Source: Chara braunii
Lineage: Eukaryota; Streptophyta; Charophyceae; Charales; Characeae
Length of the DNA: 64,000 nt
Direction of reading: 5' to 3'
NCBI GenBank assembly: GCA_003427395.1
Contig: BFEA01000183.1
Span: 2,184,629 to 2,248,628, forward strand
Shown: positions 21,555 through 33,059 of the stretch, piece after piece
Layout of the letters: every line of letters begins with the position of its first letter
How positions within the stretch are numbered: position 1 is the first letter of the stretch
Translations under genes and position numbers: made by a program
The notes under the pieces: generated by a model
Told to the model about the DNA's origin: nothing
What the model saw: only the letters and a program-made list of their open reading frames with translations
Databases searched by the model: none

Positions 21555-21573
21555 CTGTTATCATTGATAACAG
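21555..21573. other. 19-bp palindrome CTGTTATCANTGATAACAG
   Basis: An inverted repeat, exact around one central base. It is preserved, including its left flank AGGATCATCTT, in the diverged partner copy at 49157-49175. It could be a protein-binding site or an RNA hairpin of the element. Confidence 0.6.
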
Positions 21574-22483
21574 ATCGGTTGCCGATTCATTGGTTTACGA
21601 CTCAACTTCAATCCACTCCTGCCACTCAACCTAAAGGTTTTAGCCTTGTGATTTGAACTATTTTGTTGTGTTTTCGCCCGGACTTTATTTGAATGGTCAT
21701 TTAAAGAAAAGTATTGAGTACTTTATTTAAGGAGTTGCACAAGAGTGAGGCTTGTATGGCTAAAGGCAAGAGGTGTGAGTGCAAAGAAGGTTTGAAGTTG
21801 ACCTCGTGTAGGGCATGAACTGTTTGGTTGAATCATTGATGTGATTGCAGGTATGTTGGGTGATTCAGCATTTGGATTTGACTGCTTGCAATCATATACA
21901 TACGTATGGCTGAGAGGAGTCCCACTGTGAATGTGAGAAGTTATCGTCCTATATGAATAACCCTTTATATATATGTGAATATATGTGTCTTGAGTGTTTC
22001 GTGCGGCCTACTGTGACCACACGTAAGGGTTAAACAAATTATGTTTTTGAGAGAAAATGGGGTTTCCTTTTTACCCTTTACTTTTTAGAGTTATTATATA
22101 GATCGACGTTGTAGTCCGTGGCAGCCGTCAAAGTCAAACCCCTTGATTTCTCTCCAGGCCCTAGATGATGGAGCTGGTCTTCAGAGCCGTAAGAGACGAT
22201 TGCCACCACATGTATGAACCTATGTACCACCCACTCTCCCCAGGTTGCAAAAGAGGGTGTGGTTCTCAACCGCACTTGGCGATTGTCTAGCGTCGAGAGA
22301 TCATTCCCTCAAGGCGTGTGTCAGCTGACACCTGAGTGTCGAATGCGACGCTCGAGATTAACGAAGACCGCATGAGTATGGGTACTACATAGTACGCCAT
22401 CATCGCGACCGCTTGCGTATGTTTGCATTGCGAATCGATATGAGTAGGCCCTGCGTCCGCCGTTTTGTGTCGTTTCGTGTATA

Positions 22484-22504
22484 TGTATGTGTGTGTGTGT
22501 GTGT
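22484..22504. repeat. GT microsatellite
   Basis: Short TG run at the same relative place as an AC run at 48183-48208 in the partner copy, so the microsatellite predates the split of the two copies. Confidence 0.85.
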
Positions 22505-22878
22505 TTATTTTTATGTTCTCTAGAGTGGTGTGCGCGTGGTGAGTGGGATACGTCCTAGTCGACCGATGTCGAGTCGCACTTGGGACCTCAGTCCCCCAAG
22601 ATGTTGGTTCGCGTGCGGGTTCGATAGAGGCGTAATACCGCGCGTAGCCCCCATGCTACAACAAACGAGAAACGCCCTCGGCTGGTCCACCTCTGCGATT
22701 GCAACTGATCAGCTTTCGTACTGTGGACTGGTAGCTCGACGGGGATACGTCCACTGAAGGGAGGTGACAGCTCCCGTAAGGTGGAAGCAAGTTGTGCCTC
22801 GGGTAGGCCCTATCCTGTTGTAGGGGCTCGCGAGAGGTATGGCTGGCGCACTCGGTCGGAGAGGCTTGCGGAAGCTCC

Positions 22879-23947
22879 ATGTGTATTTACGACGAGTATT
22901 TAGACCAACTCCTATGTGACGCGGCTGGGAGGGTCCCACGCTGCCTTGTGCGGTGCCAGACCGATGCGCTCGACATCGCCATGGAACTGTGGCCCGTCGA
23001 GATGTCCTCTCGTTTCACTGGTCGTGCAGTCTCCACCTGGCGCGACTTCTCGCCTTTCGCTTACAACGAGGCGTACATGAGGGCATGTCTTATCCTGAGT
23101 TTCTCGACTTCCTTAAGCAGTAGTTTTCTCGCCTTGCGCCAACCCGCGACCCGATTACCCGTGCGGCCGAGATCAGATGGCTTGGTGGCGACAATGCCTT
23201 AGAGTCGTACATCACGACATTTCACCGTATACGCGCTCAGATTCCCGTCACAGCCATACCCGAGGACACCATGATCCAGCGATTTCGCGCAGGTCTACCT
23301 CAACCATTCCAGTTGCAGATGATGGCGTACTCGATCCCCACCTTACCAGAGGCTTTCAACATTGCTAGGGCCATTCATCTCACTTACACTCCACTCGTCG
23401 GCCCCTCGCCTCAGCCCGCCGCCGCCCATTCCGCTACTACTGCAACCCCTCACCCTCCCTGCCTCGATAGTCTTTCAGATACCGTCGTGGCCCTCGTAGA
23501 GGCTCTGGACGATCCCTCTCTCGTCGCTTGCATGCCCTGCTTTGTGATCCGTCGAGCGTTGATGACGACACTTCCTCAGATGGTTCTGCGAGTGACCCAG
23601 ACCAGGGAACCGACCCTCAGTCCCCTGCAGAGGACGACGCCTCTTCCCAGGACGACCGCCTCATCCGGGCCCTTTCTGCCCTCCTCCGTCGTCAACCCTC
23701 ATCCTCCAGGACTCGCTCTACAGTCCCTCAACTACCCCTCCCAGCGGGTTTTATGTTCCCTCGCAGCCGCCTGACCATCGCTAAGAGTGAGGACCTTCGT
23801 ACACGAGGCATCTGCACTCGCTGCCGCCTCGCCGGCCATACCTCCTCTACGTGCCCGTACGCAGACGCCCTCCAGAGTCACTTTCCACAGCAGGCTCGCC
23901 CTCAGGCTGTTCCCCCCGTCTCGACCTCCAGCGCAGCACCCACGTAG
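22879..23947 (+). pseudogene. gag: Gag of element B
   Basis: Readable in three successive frames. It starts near ATG 22879 (DQLLCDAAGRVPRC), changes frame at about 23.09 kb (RWLGGDNALESY, IPEDTMIQRFRAGL, MAYSIPTLPEAFNIAR, typical of the retrotransposon Gag domain), and from about 23528 in the third frame has an acidic Ser-rich linker followed by the CCHC knuckle CTRCRLAGHTSSTC (CX2CX4HX4C) before TAG 23945-23947. Two frameshifts and an early stop disable it. Gag builds the virus-like particle; the knuckle binds RNA. Confidence 0.8.
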
Positions 23948-24777
23948 CCGCGATGTCTCATTCCCTAGACCCTTCTACGGTAGCAGGCATACCCGTTCGC
24001 AACTTTACCTTTGCGCCGCTTGCTACTCTTCCCGACGACTTTGGTCCGACCTTATCCTTGGCTAACACTACCGACAGTGGTATACCTTATCCTTCTTCGT
24101 CTAACGTCTCTCGTGACCCCCATCCTCCACGTCCTCCTACCAGGCGTGCTCCTCGCACGACCCGCTGCAGTGCTTCCCTTATTGCAGCTGAGGATATCAT
24201 TGACTTCCTGGACCTCGAGTGTGTTAAGGTCCGTCAGGAACGTATCCGCCTTAAAGAGCGCATCCTGTCCGCGATATCTCAGCGCCTACACAATCCCGAT
24301 CGCACCTTACCAATTATTCCGGTGCGCCTCGGGACCTCTACTAGAGTGTATCGCACACTATGGGACTCTGGCTCTACTGGCGACTTCATTCATCCTCGCG
24401 TAGTTAAGGAGGCATCTCTCTACACGTCCCCCTACCCTTCCACTGTCATTGTCACGCTTGGTGACAATCAAGCCAAATCCTTTGTCGACTGTGTGGTTCC
24501 TGATCTTCCATTCTCCTTCCCTTTGCGGGTGCCCCACAGCCTTCGCAAGGCCCCTCGGTTCCATGACCAGTGGACCTTCGACGTCATGGAAACCCTATAC
24601 GATCTTGTTCTCGACACTGCCTACTCCCATCGGTTCGCCCATGCCAGCCCCGATTGGACCCACAACGATCTCGTCCTCGACGCCAAGGATGATAAGCAAT
24701 ACCGTATTCCGTTGTTGGGCAAATTGAACTCTACACTTCCCCCCCCTGTTAATGTCACCATGTGTACACCTACCTAG
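23851..24777 (+). pseudogene. pro: Aspartic protease region of element B
   Basis: A 308-residue frame overlapping the Gag end in another frame. The active-site block is YRTLWDSGSTGDFI, with VTLGDNQAKSF and, later, FDVMETLYDLVLDTAYSHRF where a flap and the second ILG-type motif are expected. TAG 24775-24777 ends it, but the same frame goes on into the RT N-terminus at 24853. Protease processes the polyprotein. Confidence 0.7.
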
Positions 24778-25957
24778 TTCCACCACTTCCTTCGTCGGCC
24801 TGATGTAGAACTTTATGTTGTTGACATCACGGATCTCCTCACCTGCAACTCCATGCATCAGGACGTTGAGTTGGTCGAGCTCGATCCCCCACCTCCTGAG
24901 CCCCCTGACCCTCCTGATTCCTCAACTTCCTTACCCTCCTCTATCCCTGCTAGCCCATCTTACCTCCTCGCTTCCCTTACCACAGACACACCCCCAGTCC
25001 CCACCTCCACACAGACTCCCTCCACCTCTGCTTCAGACGCCGCTGCTGCCAAGGAAATTGACACCCTCCTCTCTTCCTTGCCGCGTAGCCTTGGTGCCCT
25101 CCTTCGAGAGTATCACGATGTTTTCCCACCATCCGTCTCCTACAGCAGTATCCCTCCCATGCCCGATATCGAGCACCACATCCAGCTCGAGCCCAACTAT
25201 CGCATTCAAAATCGCGCCCCATATCGCCTTTCGGTTCCCGAAGGCCAGGAACTCAAGCGCCAACTTGAGGAGCTGCTTTGTCAGGGCTTCATTTAACCGA
25301 GTATTTCCCCATGAAGTGCCCTTGTCTTCTTTGATCGCAAGAAGGTTGGCACCCTTCGTCTCTCAACCACTACACGGTCAAAAACAACTACCCCATGCCC
25401 CGCACGGATGATCTGTATGACCGCCTCGCCGACCACCATTTCTTCACGAAGATCGATCTTCGTAGCGGATATCACCAGATCCGTATAGCCGAGGAGGACC
25501 AGCTTTTCGTTCTCGTTTCGGGCACTATGAGTTTACCGTCATGCCTTTCGGTCTCCGTAATGCGGCCGCCACTTTCCAGACGGCTATGAACACAATATTC
25601 CAAAACCTCCTTGAGGACTCTGTTCTAGTCTACATTGACGACATCCTGATTTACAGTCATACCCTAGAGGATCACCTGACCCATCTTCGCACTGTCCTGC
25701 AGCGACTACGAGACCACGGGTTTTATGCGAAGCTTTCCGAATGTAGCTTTGCTCAACCCAAAGTCGACTTCCTTGTGCATCAAGTATCCGAGCAGGGCCT
25801 CCACATGGACGACTCCAAGATCCAGGTCATCGTCGATTGGCCTACCCCTACATCTCTCCCCGCCCTGCGTAGTTTTCTTGGTTTGACCAACTACTATGGT
25901 TTTTCTCTCAAAAACTACGCGCAATATTCTTCCCAGCTTACCCCTCTGACCCGCGGA
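24778..25957 (+). pseudogene. pol: Reverse transcriptase of element B, truncated
   Basis: After a Pro/Ser-rich linker the fingers begin with YHDVFPPS, IEHHIQLEP, APYRLSVPEGQELKRQLEEL and GFI, then TAA 25294-25296. Frameshifted parts follow: TDDLYDRLADHHFFTKIDL, RSGYHQIRIAEEDQ, then MPFGLRNAAATFQ, YIDDILIYSHTLEDH (catalytic DD), KLSECSFAQPKVDFL, WPTPTSLPALRSFLGLTNYY. This is standard Ty3/chromovirus order. Homology stops near 25957, before RNase H. Confidence 0.85.
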
Positions 25958-28900
25958 CGTTGTCGGGCGACTGTCTACCAGCCGAAGGCTTTTCATTTTG
26001 AAATTAAAAAAAAACATTTTTTCTTTTTTTTTCTGTTTTTGCTTGGTTTTGACGTATGCGTGCGTGTGGATATGGTGTTTATGGATGTCCTCGGGCATCG
26101 GGGTCTTCTTACTAACCCTTCGATTGGCTGGAGTGACGGTCCAAACCTTGGTCGCAAGCGGGCGCAGGCGGGTCATGAAAGATTGAATTTTCCGGTGTCA
26201 GAACCTGGAAATGCGGGGCGGACGGTGCGCATCGGGATGGGCTTTGATCAGATAAAAAACGGGCGGCCGGTTAAGGTCCAGAACCTCGGCTATGAATGAC
26301 TACCCGACTACCGCTGGTGCACGTGGCGGAGACTGCTTGCACCTGGTCAGGGTTGCGGTAGACACGCCACGACCTTTATCGGCAGACACAATCCCGAAAC
26401 AGATCGAACCTACAAGGTGGGGGTGGTCCAACTTCAGGGAAAAGTGGTGGTTTCAAGGTCGGCAGCCTGAGACTTCTCCTAGCGGACCAAAGGACTGGGA
26501 CATAGCCTGGGGTGGAATATGACGCGCTGGCCACGGAAGGGGCCTGGATGTGACAGCTACGCGATGAACAGGTCGGAAGCCGACGACCAGCGGGTCCGGA
26601 CTTCGTATGAGGGTCACGGTGTAAGGAAGAGTGATCTGGTTTCTGAGTGGGCTTCTGTGCACTGCAAGAGCCAAGTGGGCAGCCCATGATCGACCGACGA
26701 ATAATGAGGGGAGCATGTGGAAAGATCTACGTGAGCCGATCCCTGGTGGGCCCCTCAGAGTTCTGGCAAGGTGGAATCCGGAGAGGCGACCAAGTATGAC
26801 GAAGCGACGGGGTACTGAGTACTAACTCTAACTACCTACGTTGAGTTGAGCCGCGGACCATCGGACAACTCCTTTTATTGGGGAGAAAATATGGGGTTGG
26901 ATCGACTCGACGAGATCAAACGGAAGGAGTAGAAGAAACAAGACGAATGATGAAAATGGAAGAGGATCTGTGAAGGGGGGGAGAGATTGAGATGCGAGAG
27001 TGCCCGCTAGGCCAAGGGCGCCTGAAGCTGTGTTGATGGGCAAACGCGCGCGTGCCATCCCCTCCCGCTAACTACCAGCAAGGCAAAAGGCAGGGGAAGC
27101 TTGTGCAAAGAGCGCGAATACCCGTCTTGGGGCGAGTTTGAGCGAGGCTCTGTGAGAAAAGCGGGAGAATCCGGTGACAGGGGACGACGAAATTGGTTGT
27201 GTTCAACAAGGAAGGAGGGCTCTGAACAGAAAGCAGAACGGGAACCGGATGCAGGTTCCAAGCCAAGGGGGAATGCGAAATGACGGGGTGAGCAAGGACG
27301 GGCGCTGTCCAAAACAGTTGGAGAAAGGGGGGGGACGCACGCGAAGGCGCTGTCAAAGACGTGCGCGCCCTCGACGTTCTTGATAACCGAATTCGGGAGA
27401 AGGTGGCAATCCGGAGAGAGGATAGGGAAGAGTAACCATTGGCTAAAACAGAGGCGAAGAGGGATTAGGAGGTGAGGCGAAGGCGAACGAGGGGTGAAAG
27501 CGGATTCAGAAGGGAGTAGGTGAAATTAAAAGTGGGAATTTCGAAAAGGGAAGGAAGAAAATTTCGGCGGAAGTAAAATATTTGGGAAAATTGAGGGAAG
27601 TATCGTAGTGTTGACCAAGTGGAGTGATTGGAAGAGAAAGAGGTGCAAGGATCAGGAAGTTGAGGGGAGAAGGATATAAAAAAGGGGGGAGAGGAGAAGA
27701 GAGGGGAGCGCTCGGAGGTAGTAGCGCACGGTAGCGTTCGAAGGGTGCGAGGAGGGGAACCGCTGAATAGCGCGACTGCGTTCCACGACGGCGGTACGGA
27801 GACCGAGAAGCGAGCGAACGGATGAGGGGAGAGGAGTCCTTCGCGAAAAGGGGCTGAGGACTCTAGCGGAGCACGCGGGAGTCGCCGGGGGCTCTAGGAG
27901 CCAAGGGAGGGACGCGACCGGGGCATTGCGCACGAGGAGCGAGTGGGAGGAGAGGGGAAGCGACCGAGAAGCACTCGTAGAACGGCCGGATCTGCGCACG
28001 AGGTAGCGTTAACACTCCAGTTTTGCGTTCGGGGCTCGAGACCTGAGTGGCGGGCCAGGAGAAGGAAGCAGGGAGAGAAAGAAGAGGGAGCGAGAAAGAG
28101 AGAAAGAGGGAGAGAGAGAAAGGGAAAGGAGAAGGGAGAAAGAGGGAGAGCGGGAAAGGTTCAGGTGGCGACTGCTCGGACCAGGCGAGCTGGCGCACGA
28201 GGCGGGTCCATCTCTCGATCGCTGCTTTCGAGGCATCGCTCGAGGTCGATCTGACGCTCGATCTCAAAAGGGCTCCTACCCACTGAGCTCGGAGCGTCGC
28301 ACGAGGTCGCGCCGGCGTGCCTACTCAAGAACACTCGGCCGAGGACCTACTCCCACTCAAGCTCGCGGGGCGCGCGGGCAGGCTGACTGCAAGGAAAGCT
28401 AAGACATCAGAGGGACCGGAAGGGGGAGGAGCCAGGAAGGCGACACTCGGACGCGGAGCATGTACGTTACGCTCGGGCCGGTCTCAGAAGGCTTCGTGGC
28501 GGAGTGCGAGGCCTGGCTATCCGGAGGTAGCATCTCGCGGATTTTTGAGGCAAGCGAGACGCCTGAGGGAGGTAAAGACGCTCGGAGGGTCCCCAATTGA
28601 GCAATGCACGGAGCTCGCCGAGAGCCTTCTGTCGGGCTCGGTACCGGGCAGCCAGCGAATGCGAGATAGAGCTCCCGAAGAGAGATATGGAGGCCACAAG
28701 GACGTGACCGAAGAGGACGAGTGAGCGGCGTGGGATCTTGAGTCGGCGCCCGAGGAGTTCGCCGACAGATGGTGCAAGCAAGTTTGGTGTCCATTCTGAA
28801 TCATGGTAGGATCGCAAGTCGCGGCCTAGGAAACGACTGCCAACCATCGCGAGCAGGCTCGCTTTCCGTTCAGCGACGTACGGGGAGACCATCCCCAGCG

Positions 28901-29283
28901 ACCCGGTCATCGGGAGGTCCGCGCTCGGGAGCAAGGCGCCTGTACCTGCGAAGGCCTTCGGAAAAGGGGGCGTCTCCTGTCCCCTTCTTCGTCGTTGGGT
29001 CTTACGAGCTGATAGCCGTCTAGCAAACACCAAGGTGCGCGTCATCTGCGGGTTGGAGGAAGGGCGTGTCGACTTTGGGACCTTGTAGAGGGCGCCGGGG
29101 TATCCTCAATTATGGCTCTTCCCGAAGCAGTTTGTGAGCTCTGACCTGCTCAGCTGACGGCACTTCGACGCTACGGCGTGAAGAGCCGCTGTCCGGCACG
29201 CCAGGCTAACCACTCGTCTCTTCTGCATTCTCAGATCAGCCCGAGCGGACAGGCTGAGCGTTGACTGCGGACAACAAAAGCAG

Positions 29284-29288
<5 letters not shown>
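25958..29288. other. Unassigned spacer with purine-rich tract
   Basis: A T-rich run at 26008-26045 marks the edge. From 26.1 to 29.2 kb I see GC-rich DNA without recognisable coding. A strongly purine-rich tract at 28050-28165 yields spurious Lys/Arg/Glu frames. Several open frames over 100 codons exist on both strands but overlap each other and carry no motif. Confidence 0.5.
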
Positions 29289-29328
<40 letters not shown>

Positions 29329-29486
29329 NNNNNNNNNNNNNNNNNNNNNNNNNNNNNNNNNNNNNNNNNNNNNNNNNNNNNNNNNNNNNNNNNNNNNNNN
29401 NNNNNNNNNNNNNNNNNNNNNNNNNNNNNNNNNNNNNNNNNNNNNNNNNNNNNNNNNNNNNNNNNNNNNNNNNNNNNNNNNNNNNN

Positions 29487-29534
<48 letters not shown>

Positions 29535-29552
29535 GCAGAGGAGAGAGAGAGA
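29289..29552. repeat. GA microsatellite containing a 158-base gap
   Basis: AG/GA dinucleotides on both sides of Ns at 29329-29486. The true array length is unknown. Confidence 0.95.
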
Positions 29553-29571
29553 GGGACCCAGGGGTAACCTC

Positions 29572-30140
29572 TAAGTGGGTTTTTCCGTGTCTCTACCTCG
29601 TTTGCCCGAACTCAGCCTGGTCAAGATAAGCAGGGCATGAAAGTGGTTTTCTTGAATATCGTTTGTCTAAACTCGGCTAGTGGTTTTCTTGAATATTGTT
29701 TGTCTGAACCCGGCTTGGTCAGAGTACGCGGGGCACGAAAGTGGTTTTCTTGAATATCGTTTGTCTAGAGTCGGCCTGGTCGGGGTACGCGAGGTGCAAA
29801 AGTGGTTTTCTTGAATAGCGTTTGTCTGAACTCGGCCTGGTCAGAGTACGCGGGATACAAAAGAGGTTTTTTTTCACTATCGTTTGTCTGAACTCGGTTT
29901 GGTCAGAGTACGCGGGGTACGAAAGTGGTTTTTCTTTAATATCGTATGTCTGAACTCGGCTTGGTCAGAGTACGTGGGGTAAGAAACTGGTTTTCTTGAA
30001 TTTCATTTGTCTGAACTCGGCTTGGTCGGGGTACGCGGGGTGCAAAAGTGGCTTTCTTGAATCGTGTCTTGACCTCGTTTGCCTGAACTCGACTTGACGA
30101 GGGCACGTGGTGGCGGAAGTGGCTTTTCTCGTGAATAGTG
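29572..30140 (+). repeat. 61-62-bp tandem repeat, about nine units
   Basis: Units begin with GTGGTTTTCTTGAAT at 29643, 29680 (short unit), 29741, 29802, 29863, 29925, 29987 and 30048, with TCTGAACTCGGC and GGTCAGAGTACGCGGGG inside. The last unit near 30118 is diverged. Non-coding. Confidence 0.85.
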
Positions 30141-33040
30141 TTTGGTCTCAGCGAAAAGGCGAATGCTCAGCCTCGTTTGTGCGAACTCCACACGCCTAGG
30201 GCACGGTCTGGGCGTGTAAGGAACAAGGTGTTTTTTTTTTTTTTTTTTTTTTTTTTTTCGAGTTCCACGGACAGCGAGGGCTTCCCGCAAAGATCTGGCG
30301 CCCCTTTGGGGTTTTCCTTTTTGATAAAAAAAAAGGAGAGTCCTGTCAAAGGCATGTGACGGGCGGCGTGTGTCCGGGCCTGTTCTCCGGAAAATCTCTT
30401 TCCTGTCTGATCTCCCCGGTCCTTGAAGAATACCCGATCCCGCCCAGCGGGTTTCTCGAGGGCCTCGCCCGTCAAGGTCCGTTCGCGAGGAATCTCTCCA
30501 GTTTCGAGGGGTGAAGCCGGTTGGACAAGTCTCCTAAGGATTCGGGTGGACTAATGATGGGACTCCTGCTTAACAGGGTCCTTCTCCGATTGACTGGTTA
30601 GGCGGGGGCAGGGCCAGCCGACAAAGTGGCGCCGTTGCAGGGGATGGGCATTTCTCCTGCGGCCGCGGCCGGCTCAGGAACTGCGGTGTAAGGGAGGACC
30701 GGCGTGACAGGTAGTGGCGGGAGTTCTTCGGCATCGGTTTTTTCAGGAGATTCACTGCTTCAACGTCATTTTTTCGTTCGCTACTTTCTTCGGCACGACT
30801 GCGACTTTCTTCGGACCGCGCCACGACTATTTTGGTACCATTTTCACTTGGGCAGCAGCAGTGGGGGAGCTACTTGGGGCTTGTTTTTTTCGTCTGTGGA
30901 GGGTTGCCGGGGCTGTTTGGGTGCAAGGGACTCGGGGTGTCAAGGTTTCTTGGATTTTGCAGGTCCGCTTCGGCCAGCTTGCGACTCTGGTCCCCGCTCT
31001 CGGCCTCCAGAAGGTGTCTAGGTCAGTTTTCCTTCGGAGTGGGTTCTTTTTTTTTTTGAGTGTTTATTTCTAAAAATTTAAAAATTAAAGGGGAGCACAA
31101 TTTGATTGAGGGGTTTGAATGAGGGTGAAAAATAACGAAAGGGTGGGAAGAAGAACCGTTCGGGAAAATAGCGTGAGGGGGTTCGGACGTCGGTAAGGAA
31201 GAGTGGACTCAAGAGGGAGAGAAGAAGGGGGGGTTCGAGAGGGCTCGAGGGCATTATCTATTTGGGATCCAAGGGGGGCGCCTAACATCCTTGACCCGCA
31301 CGGACTATGGAGGGCGTCCGCCCAAGGGACGGTTCCTCCACCGGAACGGATTCCGCGGGAAGGGTTTGGGTTTTCGATTCTCGACCCGCGAGAGTTGTGT
31401 GCGGAGCCCGCAAGAAGGGAGCCTCCCGTTTGGGAGGGGAGTTCTCAAGCGGGGACCGTTCGGGACTTGGGGGTGAGGAGAGTGGTGCTTCGGGTTCCGG
31501 GGCAAGGGAGCGAGGGAAATACAACCGCCGTTGTGAGTGAGGGGGAGAGGGGACTGCCCCAGGAGGAGAGGTGAGAGATACGTGGGGCACCTTGGACGAG
31601 GGATCCGAGGACGGGTCTTGGGTGGACCGGTGCCTTGCCGATTGCTCGGACTCGGACCTAGGGGAATATTGGGACTACGAGAACGAATATTGAAGGAACC
31701 AAAGACCACAAGGTACGAACGTTGAAGGGCCAAACCCCGGTAGACTTTCGAGCCTTAGTCGACCCCACTGCAGGTCCCAGTTGGCTCGGCCCGCCCACGC
31801 TCATGCTCGGGGTGCGGGCCGTTCGTCCCGAGGTCACCCTCACCTAGTGCTTTGAGATGGATGGGGGTGGGCCATCGCGCAAGAGAGCTTTGACATTGGG
31901 GATGCAGCTCAACCCTCACGCCGGGTGGTAGTCTCGCTGGTCGTTCCGCAACGCTGATTTTTTATTTATTCTTTGTTGTGTTCTCATGCAATTGCTCCTT
32001 CCAATACGCAGGCAGTCCAAGGATTCTTTGAGTGTTTCTCTTCTCTTGTGCGTAGGCTGAGCGTCATCCTTAGGCCACGCACCATTTCCCTAAGCAATGT
32101 GACTATATGGCGTCATCGGGGTGTGGCAGAACCGTCCTCCCCCTCACCTCTATGCATCCATCGGTCTCACAATTTGTTGTTTTCCTCATTGAAGTAGGCC
32201 CCTTAGTCCTTTCGGGGTCCTCGTATGCATGCACACATAACATCACAATTTCCTTGGTATAATTGCACTCTCATTTCCACTCCAAGTCCTCAAGCACAAA
32301 AAGTCATTCCCATGGGTTGGCTCTATGTCAAGGGTCCCATAGCCCCTTTGTCCCGTTTCCCTTTCACTCTTGGTGCGCAGTTCCTCTCGCCCCTATCTCG
32401 CTCAAGGCATTTCTAGCTACCACTCACCTGCACAATCCGACACAAGCAAGAGAATCCATACAATCCCCCGTTGGGGGTCAACACATAACCCTTCCCACAT
32501 GCCTATCTTTTCAAATCCTTTGGCTGCTCTTTGTTCCCTCTTGATGCTCAATCAGCCCATTCTCTTCTCATAATCATGCAGTCGGGGAAATGGTTGAGTC
32601 AAACTGACCTCACTTTCAACTTATGCTTCCTTCCGGATCCCGCCTTTCACCCACTTTTTCAGACGTCCTTTCTTTTGCATTCTTGGTGGCACAAGGGACC
32701 GGCTATCCTCCCCTTATTCTCTTTCTCCACCAAGTAAGGTCTGATTTTGGTCACCGTCCGTACCCTGACAATGTTTTCCAAGTGAGGGGAGAAGGGTTAG
32801 TCATATGCCAAGTGAGGGGACGGGAGAGAGGCAGAGTGAAGGCGAGGTAAAAAAGGGGGCAGAGGAAAGAGAGGACTAGAGAAGGAGGGGGAAAAGGGGG
32901 AGAGAGAGAAGGAGAGGGAGAGAGAGAGATGTGGAGGGGGAGAGGAAGAGAGAGAGAGAGAGAGAGACAAAAGAAGACCTTCTAATCAAATCAGCTCCCG
33001 GTAGCAGCAACCAAACATCAATCATCCGTCCCATAGAAAA
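30141..33040. other. Unassigned spacer
   Basis: A poly-T run lies at 30231-30258 and a purine-rich GA tract at 32840-32970. The frames of 100-142 codons between 30.7 and 31.7 kb overlap on both strands and show no motif. Confidence 0.5.
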
Positions 33041-33059
33041 AGGTTGACGAAGTAAATCG

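Larger units (their letters stand above)
19338..22960 (+). repeat. Leader/LTR-like segment of element B (inverted partner at 47745-51405)
   Basis: About 3.6 kb shared, in diverged form and opposite orientation, with 47745-51405. Landmarks in the same order are GGCCATCATTGCGGGGCCCT, a GC-rich block, ten hairpin units, an AT-rich block with the repeated phrase CAAGGAGTTAGAC, CTGTTATCANTGATAACAG, GTGGCAGCCGTCAAAGTC, a GT microsatellite, GCAACTGATCAGCTTTCGTA and the first about 35 codons of Gag. Part is probably LTR and part 5' leader; I could not fix the LTR ends or primer-binding site. The coding region of element B follows directly. Confidence 0.75.
19338..25957 (+). mobile_element. Element B: truncated Ty3/gypsy (chromovirus-like) retrotransposon
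   Basis: Leader segment, gag with CCHC, protease with DSG and RT up to the thumb, all on the plus strand, then an abrupt end near 25957 before RNase H and integrase. The RT has the classic KIDLRSGYHQIRI and YIDDILIYSHTLEDH motifs, unlike elements A and D. GC-rich codon use also sets it apart from A. At least three frameshifts and three stops make it non-functional. Beyond the truncation a poly-A/poly-T-rich junction follows at about 25998-26045. Confidence 0.8.

Noticed and set aside
22175-22190. Primer-binding site candidate TGGTCTTCAGAGC resembling the initiator tRNA-Met complement
   Set aside because: Not preserved in the B' copy at about 48.6 kb and not preceded by a clear LTR end.
28317-29045. 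Frames of 84-192 residues on both strands
   Set aside because: They overlap each other on both strands, lack any motif, and lie in purine/GC-rich spacer.
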